Shown: positions 23,223-36,000 of the stretch, piece by piece
Layout of the letters: every line of letters starts with the position of its first letter
Position numbering within the stretch: position 1 is the first letter of the stretch
Source: Cyrtodaria siliqua
Taxonomy: Eukaryota; Mollusca; Bivalvia; Adapedonta; Hiatellidae
DNA length: 64,000 nucleotides
Assembly: GCA_037043455.1 (NCBI GenBank)
Contig: JAWPHD010004351.1
Span: forward strand, 126,104 to 190,103
Direction of reading: 5' to 3'
The notes under the pieces: generated by a model
The model's input: the letters and a program-made list of their open reading frames with translations, nothing else
Databases searched by the model: none
What the model was told of the DNA's origin: nothing
Program-made: the position numbers and the translations under genes

Positions 23223-24350
23223 ATTACGTCCACTCCGTCACCTGGACATTGATAAAATCAGTCATGCAAAGCAATTAATAAAGATTTTGCCACTAATCTG
23301 TGGTGGTCAAATGTCAAATAAATACTGAATACAATTTTTTTTAAATGGTAACTTTATAAAAGGATCAACTTTGATGAACTGAGGTTATATATTTATTTAC
23401 CAAAAACAAAATAAAACAAATAAATAATGGCATATTAAAAAATGCCAGGCATTTATTACATGGTTCAGATAGCTGGTTATTCATTGACAAATAAAATAAA
23501 ATTAATAATAATACATTAAAATGGATTTTTTTGAAATCAAATAAGCTTTTATCTGAGTAGGGTTAGTAGAAATAAAACTATAGAACTGGCCAGTTTTAGT
23601 ATTTATAAAGGATTCAATACATTTGCTACATTTATACACCACTGTAAGTCGACATATATACTTACAATATTCAGGGTTTTTACATGAATTGAAATTAATT
23701 TAACAAGAATTTAGTGCTGCCAGTTACTGTCAGCAACTTTAAATGGACACACAACAATCTGTATTTATTGTTCTTTAAATTAACCCTTAACCCCCTACAT
23801 ATATACTGAGCAAAATAAATTTAGCACATAAAATACATGTCATTTCCATAGACGAGATACAAAGCCGTGCATGTTCGGGGTCAATGACAAAGTGACATAG
23901 ATATGACCAATAATAATGTGTATTTTAAAACAAAGTGACTTAGTCGGTGGTAAAAAAAGCAAATATGATGGGAACATACTGTTACAGATTATCTAGTCGT
24001 TCTCATGTCAATCAAAAGGGAGGTAATTTTAAAAATTTGGAATGTTTTTGTTTGAGAATAACAATTGTTTGTGAACACATTTCAGCGGTTTTTAAACAAT
24101 GACAGAATGGGCAATTCTTGTCAATGCCAAACATTAAATGTTTTCAAAGCAATACGTTTGTATAATGAAATAAGTTGTTTTTTAATAAATGGGAGATAAG
24201 TTTGATACTTCGTTTAGATGATATTAAAATAACACATTTTTTTGAAAATCACATCCTAACCTAGCATTTCTAATATCTTCAAACAATTATATCAATGTTA
24301 TATGTTTAAAAATATGTCCCTAAAACGTGGAGCTAAACTTTTTTTGTTCA
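23223..24350. other. AT-rich intergenic DNA
   Basis: No exon, RNA or array is visible. Confidence 0.5.
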
Positions 24351-24490
24351 GTATATATAATGGTCTGTTCTTTTTTAAATCAAGACCATTCCATTCATGT
24401 GACAAAGGGGTGTTTTGGGGAAAATGACTGATCAGTAGGCTAATGGGCGCAAAGGCTATTATAGTCGTGCTTAGCGGGTTGTTAAATTAA
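24351..24490. repeat. Dispersed repeat also present at 43325-43470
   Basis: Shared blocks include TATAATGG(T/A)CTGTTCTTT, a GGGGAAAATGACTGATC block and CGCAAAGGCTATTATAGTC, in the same order. Confidence 0.8.
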
Positions 24491-24814
24491 GTACCATCAC
24501 TTATTCTATTGTATTTACTTTAAACTGTATATAAACAATATCAGGAAATTAAATGGAATTATATATTAAACAGTATTACATAGCTATTACCGGTACTTAA
24601 TGGAGCATTTTATTGAACTAATACCAAATAATTTGTTTCAAACTATTTAAGAAATCATCAAATATCTAATTTTAAAAGTATACATATATAAATATTTTAG
24701 TTTTTACAGAGTTAAATGGTTACTTCTTAACTTGTTCAACTATTTCTTTAGGAACGAAACCCGTAAACCAACTCTTGACACTAACATTGCATCAATAAGT
24801 GTGGTCATTATATA

Positions 24815-25075
24815 TCCAACAAACTTATAGTCACCCAGACTACAAATCAGTTGTGTTATTACTTAATACTGGTCCTATTGGATCATCCAAGCCCAATCTT
24901 CGTGACTTTAAAGTAGAATATCGCTTAAGCCTGTGCTAGGAGATGTGAGAGGCGTTTCATTTTAAATTACCGCTCATGAACAGACTCAATAAAACCGAGT
25001 CTGCTACTTTTCTCTCTTGTTTGTGTTTGTTGCTTCCAAGGAATCTCCTTTTCAGTATTTATTTTAATGCAACAC
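24815..25075 (+). repeat. Longest copy of the AACAGACTCAATAAAACCGAG family
   Basis: It joins the parts found separately at 3665-3860 and 3120-3260/6030-6110: CACCCAGACTACAAATCAG, ATCCAAGCCCAATCTTCGTG, CTCATGAACAGACTCAATAA and TCTCTCTTGTTTGTGTTTGT. Confidence 0.75.
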
Positions 25076-25288
25076 GCCCGATTTTCCATGTAAATATGCG
25101 GCATTGTTGATTGGGAACTATAGCCGTACAATAATGTCAATGTCTGATTTTAAGCAAAATGAATCTTACATTCAGAAACAAAGAATGAAAATCAACAAAA
25201 TGATTTCTATAGGATTTGCACTGAATTCATTGTCGAGATTTTATTAACAAAACAAACAAACTCAGTTCTGCAGATTATGACATGCTAA

Positions 25289-25609
25289 GGCAAAAAAAAA
25301 AATAGGTGTGCATGCTCTAAAAAAATAGGGTAGGTCGGTAGACATTTTCTTTTTTTTCTTTCTTTTTTTTTTGGAGCAAGATATTGCGAGATTTTACATG
25401 TATTTAGCTCATAAACCCCATACAAGTTGATGATACAACTGAAAGTTTCTCTATGATGTCAGTTTACCTCGATATATTGTGATAAATCACTGTTTAGAAC
25501 AAATGTTTTGTTGTTTTTAATGTTGTTTTTTTTCATAAAAAGTTTTAGGGTCGGCCCCTTAAAAATAGGGTCTGTCGGGCCACCGGAAACACAGGTAATT
25601 TTTTTGGCC
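25289..25609. mobile_element. GGCC-ended MITE with ATAGGGT/GTCGG interior
   Basis: The left end GGCAAAAAAAAAAATAGGTG mirrors the right end CACAGGTAATTTTTTTGGCC. Inside, AATAGGGTAGGTCGG faces GGGTCGG...AAAATAGGGT. It is similar in plan to 33651-33854 and to the ends of 54539-58782. Confidence 0.6.
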
Positions 25610-26204
25610 TTTAAGTTATTTTTTTTTCTCAAATTTATGCAGAACATGAATGATTGTTTTATCTTCAAATCAACAAAAATAATGAAAATGAAGCAAATTT
25701 TTATCAGTCAATAATACCCAATGTTTACATGAAAAACAGAAGGACAATCAGACATGTTGCGTAATAAGCTTTTCAAGTACATTTTCTCAGCCAAATAGGG
25801 GGAAAATAGGCTATTTTGCTAACGGAAGGGGCCAATAGTTTACGAAGGAAAAAAGCCTTACCCGGAGCCGAATGTAGACAAACTAAATATTTGGTAATCA
25901 GTTAGCATTAATAATATTAAGGCCTTTGGTCCATACATTTCTACTTTGAGTGAAGGCATTCAAATGAAATCACAGGTGCATTTTCTGGCAAGAATTCTTT
26001 AAATATAGGCACTATTTACCAGCCAAGGTTTAAATTACAAATTTGTAAGAAAACATGCAAAAATGAGATATAGGGTCCTATAGAAACCGCAGCGTCCGAA
26101 CGCAAAACCTCTTTAGTCCAGGTTTAGAAAGTGTTCAGTTTTAGGTCCTGTCGAATCCCTTATTCCCAGTCACCGTCAGAAATGCATGGTTTGGTAAAAC
26201 TTGT

Positions 26205-26645
26205 TGACTGTTCAATCATATGGACTTGTTGAGATTGGTCTGACTAATCATATTGACTTGCTGATTAACCAATCATATTGACTTGTTGGGACTGACCAAT
26301 CATACTGACTTATTGATAACCAATCATATTGACTTGTTGAGATTGACCAATCATATTGACTTGCAGATTAACCAATCATATTGACTTGTTGGGACTGACC
26401 AACCATATTGACTTGTTGATTAACCAATCATATTGACTTGTTGATTAACCAATCATATTGGCTTGTTGAGATTGACCAATCATATTGTCTTTTAGATTAA
26501 CCAATCATATTGACTTGTTAAGTTTGACCAATCATATTGACTTGTTGAGATTGACCAACATATTGACTTGTTGAGATTTTATAATCATACTGACTTGTCG
26601 ATTAACCAATCAAACTGATTTGTTGATTGGCCAATCATATATCAG
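26205..26645. repeat. Tandem repeat of about 25 bp carrying CCAATCA motifs
   Basis: About 17 copies of ACCAATCATATTGACTTGTT with alternating GATTA/GGGACTG linkers. Most copies contain CCAAT. The array lies 110 bp beyond the PTRH1 stop codon, in its 3' UTR or flank. Confidence 0.9.
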
Positions 26646-26756
26646 TTAAACCTGGCAGTATATTTTCCATATCACAGTTCATGTTGCATTGTTGTTATTT
26701 CTTATGTTTACAAGTGTAAATGTCTTATTTAAACCATATCTAGCGTGTCCTTAAAT

Positions 26757-27044
26757 TCAATCTACATCTAAACTTGTCCCTTGTTTAGGACTGTCCGACA
26801 TGTTAAGTTTAGAATTTATCGGCATGCTATTTTGGTCTGTGTTTGATTCTGACTGACAGTGGAATATGTTCCCAACATCAGACCCTATTCTTCGTTTCAG
26901 ATGTTGCGTGATCTTGACGAGGCTTTCGTTAATAGCTTTATTAATCACGGCCTGTTCTTCTCTTGGGAATCTTGCCAGGACGTATTCTGCCATCATGTCC
27001 TTATCGGCAGGTCTGTCTATGCCGATCTTTATTCGAGGGATGAC
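26757..27044 (-). CDS. PTRH1: PTRH1 exon 5 (C-terminus and stop)
   Basis: The acceptor is TTTCACTGAAG on the minus strand. The exon begins VIPRIKIGIDRPADKDMMA and continues EYVLARFPREEQ, the conserved R-x-R/K-x-G-I-G-R-P and F-x-x-E-E segments. About 40 polar residues follow before TGA. The family usually ends soon after the helix that follows FPREEQ. Confidence 0.92.
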   Translation of the reverse strand, partial: VIPRIKIGIDRPADKDMMAEYVLARFPREEQAVINKAINESLVKITQHLKRRIGSDVGNIFHCQSESNTDQNSMPINSKLNMSDSPKQGTSLDVD

Positions 27045-30000
27045 CTTCAGTGAAAGATAAAGAAAATAAAAACATGGCAAAGAATTTAGAATGAATTATA
27101 TGTTCTAAGACTATACATGTATATTGTCTCAAGGGGGCTTAAATGGCCCAGTCGACAGCTTGGTGGATTTAAAATACTGAGGACCTGGGTTCAAGTTTCA
27201 TCAGTACCACTGGGTTTTGTCCGTCTTTCCTTGGGCAAGACACTTTCCCTTAGCATCGTCCATCGGATAGGATTCTATTCCCAAAAAAATTATTATCTTA
27301 TATGTGATATTATAAAAATTATTTCTTACATGTTTAGCCAATAACATGTTTACAAGGTAGTCTTCTCATAGATCATATACCCATAGTAGCAATAGTCAAC
27401 CTCAACTACTCATAGTAGCAATAGTCAACCTTAACTACTCATAGTAGCAATAGTCAACCTTAACTACACATAGTAGCAATAGTCAACCTTAACTACACAT
27501 AGTAGCAATAGTCAACCTCAACTACTCATAGTAGCAATAGTCAACCTTAACTACACACAGTAGCAATAGTCAACCTTAACTACACATAGTAGCAATAGTC
27601 AACCTCAACTACTCATAGTAGCAATAGTCAACCTTAACTACACACAGTAGCAATAGTCAACCTTAACTACACATAGTAGCAATAGTCAACCTTAACTACA
27701 CATAGTAGCAATAGTCAACCTTAACTACCCATAGTAGCAATAGTCAACCTTAACTACCCATAGTAGCAATAGTCAACCGTAACTACCCATAGTAGCAATA
27801 GTCACCTTAACTGGGTTTTTTTCAAGTCCATTTGAACTAGTTGACCCGAAATAGAAAGGAATCTTCTTTACTTCTTTACTCAAGTCTTGACACTACCTAG
27901 GTGGTGGGGGTGGGGTCTAGAACTCCATTGTGGGGTGGGGACTAGAACTCCATTGTAGAACTGTGAAGTGGGGCTAGGTAGTAGAACTCCAATGTAGGTG
28001 TGGGGATGGGGACTAGAATTCTGTTGTGGGGGTGGGGACTACAATTCCGACATGATGACTAAAACTTAAATGTAGGTGTTGGGACTAAAACTTATGGCGG
28101 CAGGTGGAGCAGAGATGAGGACAGTGGGTGTGTGGACTAGAACTCTGATGTTGGGGGCTGTGATTAGAACCTTGGTGTGGGGACCAAAACTTTGATGTAG
28201 AGGTGGGGACTCTGTCGTTGGATAGTGAATTACAGATGTGGGGACGAGCACTTGCAATGAAGACTCAACAGCATACAACAGCATACAACAGCATACAACA
28301 GCATACTTACATCTGTATGAAGAGAGTGGATCACAGACTTTACACCATTGTGGCCACTGAAATAAAAAAGCAATTCTAAAAATACAGATTATTTTGTTTG
28401 TTTATTTAGTATACAAGATAATTACACAGTCCTTTTGTATGCATAACAGAAAATCTGCTAATTTGCATAATGGATTATCACAATTCAGCTTACCTGTACA
28501 TCATATTTATTGACATGTATATTGGATATTCTCATATTCTGCTCTTTTTTATCGCCATATATATATATTTCTAATTTTCAGAGAAATATTTAATTTCTTA
28601 TTTTCGTGGAGGCAGCCTGAACATATATGTACAGAGACCGCCCGTACATATATGTACAGAGAACGTCTACAAACTTCTAGAACACCCTCGTAGCCATTAA
28701 ACAGATCAGAGTTGTCAAGTACTTACCTTGCACTGCCTTTTTCCTTCACAGAGAGGTATCCAGTGCGTTTTTCAATGTCGTCATGCAATAAATATATATT
28801 TTCCACGGCAACACCAAAGTGTCGTGCTGTAAAATAAAGTGGACTATTTTAAATATAAAGTTTATATTTGCAAGCTGGAAATAAATGATGTTTTTCAAAA
28901 AAATTCTGTATGTCACTTTTCCGCTTGTACAAAAGTCGCCCTGTACTGGCTGATAATTAGACAAGTATAATATGATCATGATTATGTTATTAATTAAGTG
29001 ATTTCAAACTGGCCTAGTTATTGATCGAAGGACCGTCATACTGGACCAGTTATTGGTACAAGGACTGTCTTACTGGCCCAGTTATTGGTCCAAGGACTGT
29101 CATACTGGCCCAGTTATTGGTCCTAAGACTGTCATATTGGCCCAGTTATTGGCCCAAGGACTGTCATACTGGCCCAGTTAGTGGTCCAAGGACCGTCATA
29201 CTGGCCCAGTTATTAGCCATAAGACTGTCATATTGGCCCAGTTATTGGCCCAAGGACTGTCATACTGGCCCAGTTAGTGGTCCAAGGACTGTCATACTGG
29301 CCCAGTTATTGGTCCAAGGACTCTCATACTGGCCCAGTTATTGGTTCAAGGAATCTCATACTGGCCCAGTTATTGATCCAACGACTGTCATACTGGCCCA
29401 GTTATTGGTCCAAGACTGTCATACAGGCCGAAGGCCATGGGTCAATATGCCAGTCCAAGGACTGGTAACTCAGACAATATGAAAACACTTAATCAATGAC
29501 AATTAACTTTCACTTCAGAGTGTTTTATTTCAAAATTATTTCGACAGGTTTTGCAAAAAAAAATTATATAGAATTGTTAATTTTTCTTTGCTGTGTAATT
29601 AGTGAGTGTGAATGATTTTACTTAAAGCTCATATTGGCGAGTTCCTTCATATTGGCCTTGTTTTTCACATTGGCCAGATTGTACTGGCCGAGTTTGCGTC
29701 GTATCATGTATCTAGTTTCTAGTAAAACACGGCTAATATTTTGGTGAAAGTTTAACTGTGTGGAATTGTTCATAATTAAATGTCATATTTAAACTTTTTA
29801 ATATCCAACACAAAATAAATTGAGGGGTGAGAGAGGCGGTATACATCCGGGCGCACAAGCCAACACTCAACAAGGACGGGGGCCGGTACAACCTGTCGCA
29901 CATCTGGGACAGCCTATTAACATCGCTCGCTCAGAGTGGTGTTAATCCCCAGTAGGCTAATCTCTACGGCTAATATAGTTTAGTTAATAACAAGAGATGT

Positions 30001-33000
30001 TTGCAAAACATATATGCCCCCCACTTCAACAGCTGTTCTTAAGTTATCGCGAAGACAAGCAATTTTTTGTTATGATGTTATTAATTAAGTGTTTTCATAT
30101 TGGCCCAGTTATTGGTCCACGATTTTTATTAATTAACAACTTAATATCTCTCTTTATTCCTATGTTTTTAATATATACAGGTAAGAAAAAACAAGAGGTA
30201 TATGTTCAATAGAACATTTAATAACAAGTATCTGATTCAAATAACTCTTCCCCGTTTCCCGCTCGACGGCACATTTGAAAATCACACATGAACGTGATAA
30301 TAGCTATATTTCAGCGAAGTCGATGTAACTGAATTTACAAATAATCAAACCTTAATTATTTTGATTGTCTAAATTACACAGGCGAATTAATTTATCATTG
30401 AAAAGTTGCGACATTGTTTTTTTCATTCTCAAAATGGCGTCCTTAAAGAGAACAAAGCCTTGGTCATATTGGCCTTGTTGGCTTATCCAATCAGATTGCT
30501 TGAAATTCATATTGGCTGAGTTTCTCTCCATATTGGGTTGTTTTTTTTCCATATGATGCGTGCAGTTTCCTGCAAACCACGGCAGATATTAAGCAGTTAA
30601 TTTGTTACAAGTTTTGTTTCCATAGCAACCACATTTCTTAGGCAAATCTACCAAAAAGGGGAGGTGCACAACTAGACCATGACACAAACATTCTTGCCAA
30701 GTTTAAAGTTTGCAGTGGTAGCTGAACTCTTGAGTAATCGCGAAGACAAGAAATCTTTAGTAATTTTTTACAAGTTCTGTTACCATAGCAACCCCATTTT
30801 TTATGCGAATCTACCAATAAGGGGAGGTGCACAGCTAGACCATGCATGATACAAACATTCCTGCCAAGTTTGGAGTTTGTAGTGCCAGTTGTTTCTGAGT
30901 TATCGCGAAGACAAGCAATTTTTAGTAATTGTTTACAAGTTTTGTTACCATAGCAAACACATTTTTTATGTAAATCTACCCAAAAGGGGAGGTGCAGAAC
31001 TAGACTATGACAAACATTCCTGCCAAGTTTCGAGTAGCTGTTCTTAAGTTATCGCAAGACAAGATTTCGGGACGGACCGACAGACATTTGCAAATATGCC
31101 CCGTCCTTCACCAATGGGGGGGTGGGGGTGGAAGTCATCAAATACGTAACTGTAAATGATTTAGCAATATAACGAAGCTGCATTTACTTCATACTTGTAC
31201 TGTTAAAGGCATAAACAACAATCGTGTGTACATTGCAGTCACACACTGCAGTCTTGTGTATTATGTAACGGGCCGGCACACACTGCAGTTTTGTGTATTG
31301 TGTAAAAACACACACTGCAGTCTTGTATATTGTGTAAAGTCACACACTGCAGTCTTGTGTATTATGTAAAGGCACACACTGCAGTCTTGTGTATTATGTA
31401 AAGGCACACACTGCAGTCTTGTGTATTATGTAAAGGCACACACTGCAGTCTTATGTATTATGTAAAGGCACACACGGCAGTCTTGTGTATTATGTAAAGG
31501 CACACACTGCAGTCTTATGTATTATGTAAAGGCACAAACTGCAGTATTATGTAAACGCACACACTGCAGTCTTGTGTATTACGTAAAGGCACACACTGAA
31601 GTCTGACAATTGTAGTTACATTGTTTAAAGGCACTCGGAGCAAAGGAAGACAGCAATCTTGCGCATTATAGTTTATAGACATAAACGGCATTCTTTTGCA
31701 TTGTTTATAGACATACACGGCAATCTTGTGCATTGTTTGTTTAAGGACACACAAAGACTGTTGTGTATTGTTTAAAGGCAGACACGGCAATCTTGTTTAT
31801 TGTTTAAAGGTAAATACGGCAATTGTGTTTAAAGGCAAACAGCAATCTTGTGTATTGTTGAATGGCATACAAAGGAATCTTACGTATTGTTTAAAGACGG
31901 ACAACAATCAGTTGTATTGTTTAATGGCATACAAAGGAATCTTATGTATTGTTTAAAGGCAGAAAGCAATCTTGTGTTTTGTTTAAAGGCAGACAGCAAT
32001 CTTGTGTATTGTTTAAAGGCAGACAGCAATCTTGTGTATTGTTTAAAGGCAGCCAGCAATCTTGTGTATTGTTTATAGGCAGACAGCAATCTTGCGTATT
32101 GTTTAAAGGCAGCCAGCAATCTTGTGTATTGTTTATAGGCAGCCAGCAATCTTGTGTATTGTTTATAGGCAGACAGCAATCTTGCGTATTGTTTAAAGGC
32201 AGCCAGCAATCTTGTGTATTGTTTATAGGCAGCCAGCAATCTTGTGTATTGTTTAAAGGCAGCCAGCAATCTTGTGTTTTGTTTACAGGCAGACAGCAAT
32301 CTTGTGTATTGTTTAAAGGCAGACAGCAATCTTGTGTATTGTTTAATGGCAGACAGCGATCTTGTGTATTGTTTAAAGACAGACAGCAATCTTGTGTATT
32401 GTTTAATGGCAGACAGCAATCTTGTGTTTTGTTTAATGACAGACAGCAATCTTGTGTATTGTTTAATAGCAGATAGCAATCTTGTGTTTTGTTGAAAGGC
32501 AGACAGCAATCTTGCGTATTGTTTAAAGGCAGACAGCAATCTTGTGTTTTGTTCAAAGGCAGACAGCAATCTTGTGTATTGTTTAAAGGCAGCCAGCAAT
32601 CTTGTGTTTTGTTTATAGGCAGACAGCAATCTTGTGTATTGTTTAAAGGCAGACAGCAATCTTGTGTATTGTTTAATGGCAGACAGCAATCTTGTGTTTT
32701 GTTTACAGACAGACAGCAATCTTGTGTATTGTTTAAAGACAGACAGCAATCTTGTGTATTGTTTAAAGGCAGACAGCAAACTACTGTTTTGTTTAAAAGT
32801 GGACACAAGTAGTTTTTTCTACATAACAAGCACTTGTTTGATCATTAATATTAATTTATAAGAATAGTTAAAAAATGTATATAATTATATATGGAAGCAG
32901 GTTTAAAGTTAAAATGATACTGGATAAATATATTGTATATTGAGACGCTGTTTTCAATGCTTGATACAAGCATCAAGATTGCTGTGTGTCCTTTTAAGTG

Positions 33001-36000
33001 TCTAAAAATCACTTTTTTTATATCTCGGACTGAACTAATCAAATTTCCAAACTCAGTTGTATAAAAAATAATAATGAATCAATGATTTCAAACTAGATAA
33101 AACAGAATAGTGTCATGAATGTAATTGTTATAAAATAAAATTGGTTAAAAATGTATCAAGAATGGCAATGGATTGTATCCCCTACCTGCCTTGGCCACAC
33201 TTGTTCCATTCACATTCATTGGCATCTTGGGTTTGAGAAGTACAAACTCCACACCATCCACATCTGACCTCGCCACTGAGCCTACGCATTCTTTGACACG
33301 TTTAAATTTGACGTTGAGACACTGCGCCATCTTGTCAACTACCTGCATCCCCACGCTATGCCGTGTGTTCGGGAGGTCATGGTTACCCAAGCCAACAAAC
33401 TGAAAGTAATTTTCAAACAAGAGGTCAATGACCTTGAAGCTCTACTGGTTGATTTTGATAACTAGATCAGCCATGGAAAGTTTTATGGAAATACGACCAG
33501 CACATTCAGAGAAGTTATAACAAAACGTTAAATAATAATAAGTATATATAAAAGAGTATATTGATATAATAACAACAATAGAAGCTAAGTCAATATTGTT
33601 TACTTCATTTTATAGTACATGTACATGTATAATGAATATGTTTAATATGAGGCCATCCTTAAAAAAATATTTGTTTGCTGTGCTCCGACCCTGAATTTTT
33701 TAAGTGGGTAGGTAGGTAGGTCTTAATATTTCTTTACGAATATTTTTTTAGTAAAAAAAAAAAAAAATCTGAAAAGGCTAAAAAAAAAAAATGGTCGCTG
33801 CCTTTTTAGACGGTCGGTCGGAGCACAGCACACAAATACTTTTTAAGGATGGCCTAAATCATTTGAATAAAAAAAACAATAAAAATCAATTTAAAAAAAA
33901 ATATATATATTAGGCTAAGCCTTCATAATTTATGGTGGATGAAAACATGCACTTTATCTGTTTTAAATCATTAGTGATTACAAGTAGTGACAGGCAATTG
34001 GTTGAAATTTACAATAGATTATCGGTTACAATCGGTGGGATGCAACCAATCAATCATCGGTTATAATCGGTTAGTCAGTTTGAAGTATAACATGTGTATC
34101 TAAGGTTATCTAAGTTTGAGGCCTTGAACTTAGAATAATTTCTGATTAAGTATGTGTTCTTTTAAATCTTGTTTAGTATGCCATTGTCATTTTAATCAGC
34201 AAAATAATTCTAGTTTATTTGTGTCTATGCTTATTTTCACAAGTGTATTAATAATTTCTTTACTGTTGTCTTCTGGATTATCAGGTTATTTCTATTTTGA
34301 ACGTTAATTAAAGTGCATTTTTACATGTAACCGACGATCGATTATAGACTTTCATAATCGATCTGATCATCATCATAATCGGATGACTAACTAACCGATG
34401 ATCGGTTACAATCGATTAATTACAAGTTTATAAATGTGCCGAAATCTGCACACCAGTAGCTACAGTTCTTTGAACTTTTTCCAACCTATAAACTATGTGG
34501 TAATATTGGGTTACGACCTGGTGGCCCGGTTAGCTCAGTTGGTAGAGCACTGCAAGTGAGGGGTCCGGGGTTCAGGGTTCTCAATAGACGCGTTAACATG
34601 CGTTTTGACGCATGGAAATTTAATTTGACCAATTCTGACACAGCTAATTTACCACCTGTGGTTTTTATGATGCGCGTGTATTTCCTTCCAAGCATCAATC
34701 CAATACACATGTACCTATTTTCGATAGTCCAAACATCACAACAATGAGCATACGCTGCATAACAGTGACTGACATCTTGCCCGACGACCTTGATCGTCTC
34801 TGGACTAATCAAACTCGCTGCTGTCACAGCTTATGGCACAGAGGCAGAAATAACCTGTCTGTAAATGGTGTCACTGTGTAATTTAATCGCTGCTATTGTG
34901 TTAATAATTTAACGATTATCTTTGAAGTTTATGATGCTTTTTGCGGGTGGAGACTATTATGACTTGATTAACTGTTTAATTGATTGCTACCAGCTTTTGA
35001 TTGATTACCTGTTAATTAGACCGAAGTGAGATAAAAACAAATGCTAGCGACTGTCAAGCATCGGCAAAAATAAAATTGACTTTATTTGTGTTTGTTGTTT
35101 GTTTATTTGTGTTTGTTGTTTGTTTATTTGTGTTTGTTGTTTGTTAATTCTGTTTTAAGCATGTTTTAAAGAACAAAAAAATATGATTTTAATGAGCATA
35201 ATTTAAATATTTATAAATCGGCAAAATGTACATAAACAGAGCGTTTTTTAACCTGGGTTATCGCTCAGTCAAAACTTACCGGACATTACGCATTGTGATA
35301 TTTTGTGTTTACTTACTATTTTTGTGCTAAGGATTAAGGACTTTATTAATTTATGTATGTTCAATACACAAATGGCGCAAAGAAGTATATTTTCATTTAT
35401 GTCATCGCAGTCTACGAAACGGCCTGTTGGGGATGCACTGTCTGAGCATGCAATGTCTGAGGTTGCACTGTCCGACCCCGAAGAAGCAGAAAATAAGAGA
35501 GCTTGTGTTATAATAATACCAATAGCTTATAATATATAATAACGCCAATACAGTGGGTTTTTTATGTGTTTTGGGAATGCAGCCTTTGCCGGTGCCATTG
35601 TGAAAAATAGCGGCATTTTTCTAGAAATTGTGAAATATTATAACAAAAGAAAAAGAAACTTTTTTCACTTTTATTTTCACAGTTTAATATCCCTTGGTTT
35701 TAAGTTTTGTTTTTGGTAAATACAGACTAGTTTTGACACCAGCTTATATTAAGACTAGTATCCTTACTGCGTGTTTTTTCTTTTTTTCAGATTGTGAATT
35801 TTTTTGATATAATTGTGAAAAAAGTATACTTTTTGGCATTGTGAAGGGGCCGAATAACGGCCCCAAATTAGGCATAAAAAAAACACTGCAATAACTTATA
35901 ATAGTCAAGGGTCATTATGACATATGACTTTTTCTGCATAGATTACTTCAAAGATAATTCGGTGAACACGGGATAGCCGCACGGGGGTCTGGAAAGACCG

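Noticed and set aside
29021..29482. 153-residue Trp/Tyr-rich protein
   Set aside because: It is a 32-bp minisatellite read in frame, with no splice-supported context.
31880..32829. Overlapping frames of about 300 residues on both strands
   Set aside because: The 30-bp satellite period makes every stop-free phase long. There is no non-repeat coding sequence and no conserved motif.
34522..34595. Functional tRNA gene
   Set aside because: The A box and a T-arm-like sequence are present, but the anticodon arm is malformed and no acceptor complement follows.
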